Below, one piece after another: positions 45,267-56,300 of a DNA stretch of 64,000 nucleotides; position 1 is the first letter of the stretch; each line of letters opens with the position of its first letter. Source of the stretch: Pelodera strongyloides (taxonomy: Eukaryota; Nematoda; Chromadorea; Rhabditida; Rhabditidae); contig JAANDG010000667.1 in the NCBI GenBank assembly GCA_036852015.1, forward strand, positions 1 through 64,000, given 5' to 3'. Below the pieces are notes generated by a model. It saw nothing but the letters and a program-made list of their open reading frames with translations. It was not told where the DNA came from and searched no databases. Position numbers and translations under genes: made by a program.

Positions 45267-48200
45267 ATTCGAAAAAAACTTGCATAGGAGGTGGTGGAGG
45301 CAAGACGAGTTGTTGTGTGGTTCCTAGCGCGGGCATACGGTATGGTCGAGCATCAACTGGAATTTTAAGTCTTGTGGTGGTTTAGAGGTATTGTCATATG
45401 TCCTGGTTAACTTATCCAGGGTTCAAGTCTGCTCTGGCAGGGTAAGATACAGTATCTCTACAGTCGCGATACTTAGCGCTGTGAACTATAGCGTAACGTG
45501 TATCACACAAACAAACCACGAAACAAACATCCCATCTTTACCTTTCATATTCTTCTCTTTATTTTCCAGATAGTGTTTGTAGCGTTGCACGAAACAACAG
45601 TAAATGCAAAGAGCTGAGAGCAAGAGAACGAGAGCGGCCACACCGCAGACCATCAAGAGGATCTGAAAAGAATAAAAAAATGTAAAAGAAAATTTGTGGA
45701 AACCGTGTGGTGTTGTGAGTCACAGGCATAGGTTAGCACCTAGCTGATATAGTTGAATCATGGATGTGGTCCGTTCGTAACTCTGTATTGCCGCGTACTG
45801 TGCAGAGCCGCTCACATGAATAGTTTAAACCGTATATATTGCCATGGTTCTACCTTGGCCTTGCAATACCTCTGGATTTCACGTTCCATTGTGTGCTTCT
45901 TGGTGTGACCTTTAGCTGTCGTTTTTTAAGCTATATGTGGAAAAAAATAAAAATAAGACGTTTATTTTGCGCGTAAATGAAAACTTACGAAATGCGGAAT
46001 TGGAGTAAGTGATGCCGTCGACGGTTCTTGTGCTTCACATCTCTGTAAAGACGTTCTGGTACTGGCAAAGCATTAATATATATTTTACAATAAAGAGTAT
46101 AAGCGTAATAACGTATGGAATCTACTCCATATCTGTTTCCTATGTGCACAATAGTGGGCTGTTTCACAAAAGTACGGTATTTGGTATAAAATCTAACTTA
46201 CACACCTCAACATTTACAATCTGATATACGTGATATAGCCCGGAGAGTGCGGTATTCGTCTGAAGCGCTGAAGAAAGAAGCGACATTGATGTGGATTCAT
46301 CGAGGACAACGTCGTTTCGAGTCATGTGGAAGCAGATCGACGACCTGAATAATTAGGCAATTAGCGGAGGCAATTAGACAATTATTCAAACTCACAGGAT
46401 AATTAAAATATTGAGACAATTACCGATTCACTCCAGTTGGGTAGATAGTTGGTTGGTCGAAATTGATCGAAAGCGCTCCTGAGGAATCAATGTCGGCGAC
46501 AGATTTTCCGAACCGTCTGAAAATATCGTAGACTTAGAATTAGGGGTAAGGCTTATTGTTAGGCCTTGGAAGTAGGACTATTTATAGGGCGTAGGATTCA
46601 CGCTCAAGCTATCTCAAATTAGCCTTACAATTAGGGAGAATCATTTGTGCTAATGTAGGAAAAGTTATGTCAAACCTTACATCGATAGTTGGTCTCCTTT
46701 GTAGTTGAAATGTTCATTGTGAGATGTTTCCTTGTTGTGCACAGTTTGAATTTATTAGTAAAAACATAATTAATGGACTTACTCTGTAAAGCGAACCCAG
46801 TTCTGCTTCATTTGATTAGAGCTCATGTCGGAGACGTACTTCAGCTTGTGATCGGGATTTACGAGATGGAACTAAAGTGCAAAGCGGTATGACACGTGGT
46901 TTGTGGAAAGTGCAACGAAAGCGTATACATTATTCAACAAAATTTAGTTTGAAACATCGCCAAGATCTTTAGTTCTGTGCAGCTCGCAAACTATTGGTTT
47001 ACTGTACAATAAGTAAGCTAACCTGATGCGCAAATTCGCCAATTTTCTCTCCAGTTTTCTCGGCTATAGCGTAGATTTTTGTCGTGTACACTCCCTGAAT
47101 ATAATACGTTTTTAAGTCTCGGGAAAGTAAAGTTAATAGGCAAGTACCGCAACCTAACATAAGCATGTAAATAAAAACATGAAAATGTCATCATTTCACA
47201 AGCCGTGTACAATTCTGCTTCAAAAACGTGATGTGCTAATTATGGAAATCAAATAGATCAGTCGATATCATATGGAAATCAAATAGATTAGTCGATATCA
47301 TATGGAAATCAAATAGATCGATGGATATCATATGGAAATCAAATAGATCAATGGATCTCATATGGAAATCAACTAGATCAATGGATATCATATGGAAATC
47401 AAATAGATCAACGGATCTCATATGGAAATCAAATAGATCAATGGATATCATATGGAAATCAAATAGATCAATGGATATCATATGGAAATCAATTAGATCA
47501 ATGGATATCATATGGAAATCAAATAGATCAATCGATATCATATGGAAATCAAATAGATCAATGGATATCATATGGAAATCAAATAGACCAATCGATATCA
47601 TATGGAAATCAAATAGATCAATGGATATCATATGGAAATCAAATAGGTCAATCTATTTCATATGGAAATAATCGATATCATATGGAAATCAAATAGATCA
47701 ATGGATATCATATGGAAATCAAATAGATCAATCTATTTCATATGGAAATCAATTAGATCAATCGATATCATATGGAAATCAAATAGATCAATTGATATCG
47801 TATGGAAATCAAATAGATCAATGGATATCATATGGAAATCAAATAGATCAATGTATATCATATGGAAATCAAATAGATCAATCTATTTCATATGGAAATC
47901 AATTAGATCAATCGATATCATATGGAAATCAATTAGATCAATCGATATCATATGGAAATCAAATAGATCAATCGATATCATATGGAAATCAAATAGATCA
48001 ATCTATTTCATATGGAAATCAATTAGATCAATCGATATCATATGGAAATCAAATAGATCAATGGATATCATATGGAAATCAAATAGATCAATCTATTTCA
48101 TATGGAAATCAATTAGATCAATCGATATCATATGAAATCAAATATATCATATGGAAATCAAATAGATCAATCTATTTCATATGGAAATCAATTAGATCAA

Positions 48201-51200
48201 TCGATATCATATGGAAATCAAATAAATCAAATAGATCAATCGATATCATATGAAAATCAATTAGATCAATCGATTTCATATGGAAATCAAATACATCAAT
48301 GGATATCATATGGAAATCAAATAGATCAATGGATATCATATGGAAATCAAATAGATCAATGGATATCATATGGAAATCCAATAGATCAATCGATATCATA
48401 TGGAAATCAAATAGATCAATCGATATCATATGGAAATCTAATAGATCAATGGATATCTTATGGAAATCAAATAGATCAATGGATATCATATGGAAATCAA
48501 ATAGATCAATGGATATCAAATATCAATGGATATCATATGGAAATCAAATAGATCAATGGATATCATATGGAAATCAAAGAGATCAATCGATATCGTATGG
48601 AAATCAAATAGATCAATCGATAACCTGTTCAAGTTGTGAGACTTGTGGATCGGCCCTAACCCTTCCAGATTGTTCGTCGACGACGAAAAGATCGATTAGT
48701 TCCACAGTGTTGTTCTTCATACCGAACGCTCTGAAATATTCGTTTTAAAGCGAAGCACCGGCTGGTTTTTTTTAAACACATCGTTGGCAACTGAATTCTT
48801 ACGTACATATGCTAATTTGCTCGAATTTAGCTCGATTTTTTTATTCTAATTTATGTTCATTTGCATAAGCCGCATACGAATGCAGGTATCAACGATGCGT
48901 TTCAAAAACCGGTCGGTATTTCGCTTTAAAATGGATTGATACGTTTATTACAGCGAATGACACGTGGTTGGTGAACGTATTGTGGGAAGTTGAACTCTCG
49001 TCGACCTTTTTAAATCTTGTATATCTGCTGAACTACGTTTCAATTAATGAATATAAAGAAAGACAATAATATTAACTTTAATCGAATGGGTCGCTGTACA
49101 GTACAAAGCAACAGAACATTTATAAAGTAACAGTTCCTTACGGTGTAAAAGTAACGCTCTTTTTGTTGAATAGAATTCCCTTTGGTAGTGACTGCGTTAT
49201 GATCGGCACACGGAGAGATGAGAAGGAACTGTCTGAAAAGAAAGCGCAAGTTAAAGGGATAGTGTCGTCTTTATTCAAGATTAAAGGGTCAGGCCCATTT
49301 CAAATGACCCCTATTTTTGATGATTCCATCTGGTTCTCCATGTCAAATGCAATATTTTTCTAATTTTCAAGCGCAAAATTCCCACACTATTCATCAATTT
49401 ACCGTGGGCACTCATACCCAACTATTTATCGCAGTTGGCACGCCCATTCGCGCTGATTGGCCAATATCGCAATTGTCACGCCCAATATAGCATATTGCCC
49501 AATGAAAGAGAAAGGGCGTGACAACTGCGATAAATAGTTGGGTATGACTGGCAATGGTAAATTGCTGAATACTGCGTGCATTTTGCGCTTGAAAATTAGA
49601 AAAATATCGTATCCTACTATATTTGACATAAAGAGTCAGATGGAATCATCAAAAACAGGGGTCATTTGAAATGGGCCTGACCCTTTAAAGGGATAAGTAT
49701 CTTTCCCTTAAGAAATAAGTAAGACATGGTAATCTATGAATACCTAACCTGATGTAAACCTTACCTGATGTCGTCTTCATCTTCTGTTCTAGAGAAAGTT
49801 TAGGGGACGACGTCGATTTGAATTCCCGCGCTTTTTCAATTTCAATTGAAAATCGAGTCATTGAAGAATTGAGAGGGTCCAGGTTCATAGTGCGAACGTC
49901 TTCTTCATCGCTGGTACTGAAACATAGGCCAGTACGTGATAATTGTCTACGTGATAACAAAATAATTGTCTGCGTCTCTGATTGTTGCGTGCTATTTCGT
50001 GAAACTCTTCCTACACGCGAAAATACTTTAACTATTTTTTTCCATGAGATTGATCTGGAGTACACAATAATAAATGAAAACTACATCTGCTCGTTTACTT
50101 GAGGCCGATTTTCTACGCTCATGTGCTCCTCAGCCTGCGTTATGTTTTTGCATTCTATGCAAGCGAAATGAATGGTTGACTGTAGTTTACAATACGCATA
50201 TATTTATCTTGTTGTTCAAGTTGCGTAATTCAGATTTACTTACGTGGCCACGGCACAAAGTTCAATTCTCGGCGGAACTTGTGAGGGGACCACGTCAACG
50301 AGGCTAACTTCACCCGAACTTTTGTCGATTGTAACTTTTCCAAACATATCCGGATTACCTGAAAATGAAAAAGCTATTTCAGCCTAAGCAACCTTTTGCA
50401 AGCTAAAACTAAAACTAAACAAATCCCAGGATTTTAGGCTTACAAAACAGGCACAACGGCCTAGGCTTTGGGCCCGCTTCGCAAGCCCAACGCCTAGGAC
50501 GTAAACCTAATGGCAAGCGCCCTGGGCTGCGCCTAATCTACGATTTGTAATTTATTTCCGTAATATGGCTTTTCTTTAGTATCACACCTCTTTATTTCAT
50601 ACTCGTTTCAATAATACTGCGAAATAGTTAAATATTTAAATATTTAATAATGAAATAATTACGATTTTTTACATTGACAATTTTATTATTGTATATGCAA
50701 ACAACTCACATCCCGGCAAAATATGGTATTCAAATTTGTTGAAGGGCGGGGAATCGTTGTCCACTGCTACAAGGCGACCAACAACTTTTCCAGGTGCAGT
50801 ATCCTCTTCAGAAACTACGAAGACAACATTGTTTCCCTGAAATTGTGGTTTCTAAAGAGGTACAACATCCGGTTTTTGAAAAGTACATGGAATATATGCA
50901 ACTCAGTCTTATTTGAATAAAAAGGTCGATCCCAATCAGCATGAATACACAAGAAGGCGCACCTACGTTTCAAAAATCTGCAGTTATTTCGCTTCAAATG
51001 AAGGGGCTACATCCATAGACAGCTGCTTTTTTTCTGCGATACAGAGCTGAGAAAAATACGTTTCACGAATGATATATATGACTACAATTTACGAACGAAT
51101 GATATATATATATATATATATATATATGACTTGCCTCATGCGGCGCATCTACCCAGCTTACTTACTAACACAGACTTGGTACACATGCCAACTCACGCCC

Positions 51201-51322
51201 AATAAAATGGTGTATACCTGGACGAAAGTAGGTTTTTCATCGTTGAAGTCCGTGATTTCAATGCGTAACAGTCGGTTTGCGGTCACATTGGGTGTGAAAG
51301 CGCTCCATGCGGTGAGCAGCAG
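45265..51322 (-). CDS. Cadherin, C-terminal part
   Basis: Minus-strand exons in order: 51218-51322, 50710-50836, 50244-50358, 49749-49916, 48625-48730, 47023-47094, 46783-46871, 46424-46516, 46206-46344, 45542-45662, 45265-45356; 408 codons, all phases consistent. Cadherins are calcium-dependent adhesion proteins of the plasma membrane. The first exon ends an extracellular repeat with the calcium-binding linker ITDFNDEKPTF (DxNDxxPxF). The next holds VSEEDTAPGKVVGRLVAVDND, typical of a cadherin repeat start, followed by FGKVTIDKSSGEVSL. The later extracellular exons are more divergent. Exon 45542-45662 carries one transmembrane helix (LLMVCGVAALVLLLSALCIY) with a Cys/basic cytoplasmic edge. 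The tail is about 45 residues, with LVLPPPPPM near the end, a possible SH3 or EVH1 ligand. Upstream exons (signal peptide, earlier repeats) were not found; the gene is incomplete here. I cannot name the orthologue. Confidence 0.8.
45374..45440 (+). repeat. tRNA-like fragment in the last cadherin intron
   Basis: A-box-like GTGGTTTAGAGGTATTG and B-box-like GGGTTCAAGTCTG on the plus strand, opposite to the cadherin gene. A tRNA-derived relic is the simplest explanation. Confidence 0.4.
47243..48624. repeat. 30-bp minisatellite, about 45 units
   Basis: Consensus contains CGATATCATATGGAAATC followed by AAATAGATCA. The unit length is a multiple of three, so open frames run through both strands (repeats of the type FDFHMISIDL or SYGNQIDQ), but these are a by-product of the period. 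Variant units carrying CTATTTC with ATTAGATC recur every three to five units between 47650 and 48200, which suggests higher-order amplification. The array fills nearly all of the cadherin intron between exons 48625-48730 and 47023-47094 and starts right at its donor site. Confidence 0.95.
48745..48929. mobile_element. MITE family B, copy 5
   Basis: TTAA at both edges. Left end AGCGAAGCACCGGC, right end GGTCGGTATTTCGCT. It lies in a cadherin intron and stops 14 bases before the acceptor of exon 48625-48730. Confidence 0.8.
49281..49688. mobile_element. Palindromic element family C, copy 1
   Basis: TTAA then AGGGTCAGGCCCATTTCAAA at the left and its complement plus TTAA at the right; 408 bp in a cadherin intron. 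The centre holds a second palindrome containing CATACCCAACTATTTATCGC and its complement. Partial AAAGGGATA ends flank it, which hints at nested insertion. Confidence 0.8.
50862..50998. mobile_element. MITE family B, eroded copy
   Basis: Left inner block CATCCGGTTTTTGAAAAG and right end GTTATTTCGCTTCAAA are recognisable, but both ends are degraded. It lies directly upstream of the cadherin exon at 50710-50836. Confidence 0.5.
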
Positions 51323-53394
51323 CTAAATTCATACAAATCAATAATTGTCAGCATAAAACGATACCGTAAAGGGGTTTTGCCATGAATTACCTATAGCTAT
51401 CTGTGCTCTTTTTCATTTCTTGCTTTCATTTCTTGCAATTTCAAACCGCGTGAGAAGCTGAGCCTTTTGAATGTGCTCAGCCTGTGTGTGTTTCTCTCTT
51501 TTAATGTTAATTTACATTTGATACTGTTATTCGTTTTTCTAAATAAAGAGTTTAATATATACAAATACAATTTGCATAGTTTGAAAACCACTTGCATGAC
51601 TGCTTTAAAGGGAGAGGCCCAAGAGAAAAAGAATTTCTTCAATTTACTTGCGCACAATGTCCGGTATCTCAGAAATATTACTGTGAAAACCGCATAGATT
51701 TGCATCTAGAACTCGCAGAGATATTCTATGCTAAACAGTTCGACCAGGTACCGTAGTCAGCAACACAAACATTAGTTTTTACGGTTTATATCCGTACACT
51801 TGCATTCTTTTTCTACGTAATAATGTTCAAACGAATATAGATCATTACTAAAATTATAAAGAGGCGTTTCCAACACAGGAATGCCCTAAAAGCGCGAAAA
51901 TTGATCCTGACAACGGTACCTGGCCGAACTGTTTGCAGGAGAATAACTGTGTGAGTTCCAGGCTTCAAACAATGCGGTTTTCACAGTAATATTCTAAAAT
52001 TCCGGACATGCTGTGCAAGTTAATTGAGGAAAACTTTATTCTCATGGGCCTCTCCCTTTAACACTTTGAACCGCATCGCTTTAACAATTTGAATCGTTTG
52101 TTGATGATCAGTGTTTAAAGTTTTTTTCAAGTTTACTAATTATCTGAAATTACTTACGTCTAATTTAATTTAGAAAGCATTCATTTCGAAGGTACGTATT
52201 TTTCAACTATCTGGCTTTTTGCAAGTCGAGGCGATGATTTTTTTACTATTCAGTTTACAAACTCACTAATAATTTTGTTTGTTTTCAAGACAAACTTCCT
52301 CGCTGGCAAAAGTGCAAACAAATTTTGATATATTTATTAGTATATATGGTAATAGTGTGGTAATTTGCGTCTTGATGTTCACAAAGAGAATATAAACATG
52401 CGGGGAAAATGCATCGATCAAGGATAATTGCCTTGATTGGTTCAATGCAAGTATGCTAATTTCACAAACATTTACGAATAAGAAGCGGACTGACGTTTAT
52501 GTTTGCTGAAAAAAACACAGAGTCTTCCTGCGAAGTCTCGCTATAGCTTACGTACGCCCCTCTTATACGTAAACGTTAATGAAAACAGCTTTAGAACTGA
52601 AGCAAAATAAAGAGAATAATTGAATTATGACTGCTAACCCTAATGGTAAAAGTAAACGAAAATTTAGAACATAGTTTGAATGCAGAGAGATGTGACCATT
52701 TCTACGCAGTGCTATCGTAATACAATTACGAAGTAATATTTTCATAACTTTTCACAAGCATATACATTGGGTTACTTCCAATTCCAAGGCTATTTCACTG
52801 TGTTAATTTCTACAGAAAAAGCACACTGTCACGTAAAGTAGCACGGATTTTTAACTTGAAATAGGACACAACTACAGTAAGTACAAAAAGACACTCTAAA
52901 CTTAAAGCATAAATATTCACGAAATTTCAAATGTCTTATTTAGTTAGGCATCTGGCCGAGGCAGAACGCGGAGGGCGGAGGTGCAGGGTGGCTATATGAA
53001 GCACGACGACCGTAGTTGTGGAGAGAGGACCAGACGACGAGTGAAGCAGAGACGAGGGGCGAGGGTCTACCTGTAATGTGCATAAATTTAAGAAAATTCA
53101 AAGTACAAATCCAAAAATATGCAAGAAATTAAAGCTACTTCGTGGAGAATACACCTATTCCCAGTGGTACCATGAACTTATCAGAGAATGCACGTACGCT
53201 GGAATTACAACGTTGGCGATGCAATGCGTATTGGAAGATTCAACCTTCTAGTTCTAGGTTCCTAGAAGAGGGATCTACTGTCAAAATGGAAGAAACGGCG
53301 TTCAATTGGCTTGTACGTTTGCCGCCCAATCCTTGCGTTTCTGAGACTTTTGGCGCAATTCACGAGAGCTGTGGGCCGCTCTAGCGTAGCTCAC
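51323..53394. other. Unresolved gap between the cadherin part and the upstream gene
   Basis: I expected further cadherin exons or the last exons of the upstream gene here. One candidate is 52940-53070 on the minus strand: it follows a CATTACAG acceptor, is unusually GC-rich and ends in stops in each plausible frame (for example NYGRRASYSHPAPPPSAF). None connects in phase with confidence. An (AT)n tract lies at 51103-51127. Confidence 0.4.
51605..52062. mobile_element. Palindromic element family C, copy 2
   Basis: TTAA then AGGGAGAGGCCCA at the left, TGGGCCTCTCCCT then TTAA at the right; 458 bp. The inner arms share TTTACTTGCGCACAATGTCC-like sequence in inverted form, with decay. Confidence 0.75.
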
Positions 53395-56300
53395 CAAGCT
53401 GTTGGTGATACGTATTCATGAAATTCAGTAAGCCACAACATTACCAATTCTGGCGTAGCGCGTCGGGACGTCTTTTCAACGTTCCAGTATGGTTCGTGCC
53501 ATAGTGGAGTCTCCTCGTGACAGTAGGGTAAGAGATTGCGGTAACACCGCTGGTAGACACCTGAAAGGAGTGTTAGCGTGTATAAAGGTAGCAATTTTCC
53601 TTTTTGTGCCTCCTTGATACAAAATAGTTAGCGGCGTTCTCCTTTGAGCTATTCTTTTACTCGTCCTACGGTTCATTTTCATAATTGTAAGTGTTGTTCA
53701 ATTCTGATCTTGGGAACAGAAATCCTAATTATTGTCAATTTACAAGCCCCAACCCTGTTTTATACATGAGTTGACACTATCTTTAGTTCTCAGGTGATTT
53801 GTTTACATTCTAGTTGTACCTAACTTATAGGCTTAATTGCCTTCTTTGCGGTAATTTATACTGATTATGATTATGGAAAAGAAGAACTCGTTATTCTAAT
53901 TATGCACTTATATTTGCACGGAACCATCAAATATTAACCGAACGATAAACGATAAACCCCATTTGAGACAGGCGATTCGCCAAATTTCGCCAAATATTCT
54001 ATGCCCTAGCCCGAAGACGTCGAGCAATTTGTCATCTGGAACTCGTCGCCTACTACACAGGACCTCTGCGGAACATGTCATAAGCAAACATTGAACCCGT
54101 ATTTTCACCCTTGAATAAAGGTGCACGCTCTTGAAGCGTAAAACAAATTTAATTTAATTTAAATATGGTACGGCGCCCGAGTCAAATTTCGCGTGTCTGA
54201 TGATGGGTATTGAAGGGGACAATTTAAAGGGGATACCGAGGTGGAGTTTATGAAGCACACTCCGCACAAGCTCTCTCCTTCTCTCACTCTCTGTCTCTGT
54301 CTCTCTCTCTCTCTCTCTCTCGCTCTCTCTATCTCTCACTGTTTTCTTGTTTTCAAGGCTACCGTATTGCATGCAGAACCCCTAATTCCTAAATCCTTAA
54401 AATGAGCGTGGGAATGGGAAAACTAGGTATGCAAATTTTTGACAATGACAAGTGTGACGTGAGACTGGATAGGATGCTGGTGGGCGGAATAATAAATTAC
54501 TTTTTTTGTAGAATACTTTAAGCTCTGACAAAAGAACCACGGTCTCTTTTCACTTAGAAAAGAAGAACAATTGTTAACCCTAGTAAAAAACCTAAACAAC
54601 CCTAAAAACCAGCCAAAAAATAAGGTAAAAATAAGGTTAACGAAAACGTCAGCTTATGCCAATTTGTAATTCTATCATAGACCAAGTTCTAACAATAAGT
54701 AATAAGTGCACAACCCGTATACGACAGTGCCACAAATCCCTAATTATGCTTTTCTAAATGGACCATGCATCCTCTTCAAAACAACCAAAAGGCTCTCTCT
54801 CAGCCGTTGTTTCCGCAAAGGAACACTTGTCTTTCTTGAGACTGTTTGCCAAATAAACGCGGAGCGGAAAAGCGGATGCGCTCGCGGAATAAGCTTCACA
54901 CATTTGTGTCATAACAAACAAGCTTGCGCATCGAAAATGTATGGCATAGGCAGGGAGTACGATATTACTGTAGCTAGCTAGCGTATGCAAGTTGCAACTA
55001 ACTTTGCAAAATTCTGAACTTATTGTTACGGGGTTTCCAAGTATGGTGAACATTAAAGAGCATTTTGGAACTACACGCGAATATTTTTTAATTTTTCATA
55101 TTATATATGCAGGTTTCGTGCAGAATAACGGTACGAGGTAGGATTAACTGAATCACACTTTTTGGGATACTTGGATTGCAAACCTCATTAGAATCTTGAC
55201 ATCATTGAACAAAGGGTGGTAACATCCTAATATAAGCTTACACAGTGAGTCACTGAGCAGAGTATTTTTCTTTATGCATTTCGCAAACAAAATGGGTTAC
55301 CAGTGTTCAGGGTCAGATACGAAGATAATTTGAAGAAAAAAAATGTGTTACCTGCAAACGTGTGATTCTCCTTGTCACTGTGGCAGTGCTCTTTTGTGTC
55401 ACCTTGCGCGAAATGAATTGGCAACGTGCCAACTGGGCCTTTTAGGTACAGTAACCGCTTGTTGTTCTCACGAAGCACCCGGTGCACACTGTCCTTCATC
55501 CTGAAATATGCAAATTTTATACTCATGAGGAGAGCATGAGCCTTCTCTGACTTCGAACTCTTGCCCGCTTACCCCTCCTGCAATTGTTATACGGTTATTC
55601 CATCGGTGGGGGTACCGCCGGGGACGGGTATCGTTCCCCCAACCCTGCAGCCTCTGTATGAGCAGCTAACCACTACACCACCCGGTAGTCATAATATTGA
55701 ATGGATATTTATAATCCACGGTAGATATGAGTGTTTTGGATTTCTGGGGAACGCCCTTGCTCTATGCATTATATACGAGAAAACACCCCTGCTAGCTAAC
55801 ATAGAAATTTCCATACAAATGTTCGCTTATGACCTTTTCATCACTATTTGCTACATAAACGAGTGCGCGGCATCTCAATTGCACATCAAAAGAGCGTTGG
55901 GCAAATAACTCAAGTGTCCGTTTCCAGTATATTGTATGAGACTAGTATCGTATCGACTGTTTAGATGTAGCTTTGATCATGGCGGGAAATTTGAATGACA
56001 ATCAGACGTTTCTAGTATGAGACTAGTGCAATACGAGTGAGACCAGTATCGATGTAGCTTTGATAGAATGACACTAGCAATACATTGGCAGCTGGCTGTT
56101 AGGCTGTTACTTACTGTGTCCAGTGTCCTAGAACTACAATGCAAAAAAAAGAACTGACAACTGCATACTTACGTATTTATGCTAATGTGAGTGGGGTGGA
56201 AGTGGGGTCGATTTTTTATTCTAATCATGCTCATTTGCATATGTAAATGCAGCTATCCAAAATCTGTTTAAAAACCAGGTGTTGTACCGCTTTGAAAAAG

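Noticed and set aside
45400..45500. Minus-strand reading KYRDCRDTVSYPARADLNPG as a cadherin tail exon
   Set aside because: It coincides with a tRNA-like fragment. The exon at 45265-45356 joins in phase with a better acceptor and gives a proline-rich tail.
47243..48624. Possible CRISPR array
   Set aside because: Units are contiguous with no unique spacers, and the setting is eukaryotic.
47321..48748. Long open frames of 115-157 codons on both strands
   Set aside because: They follow from a 30-bp tandem repeat whose period is a multiple of three; the sequence lies within a cadherin intron.
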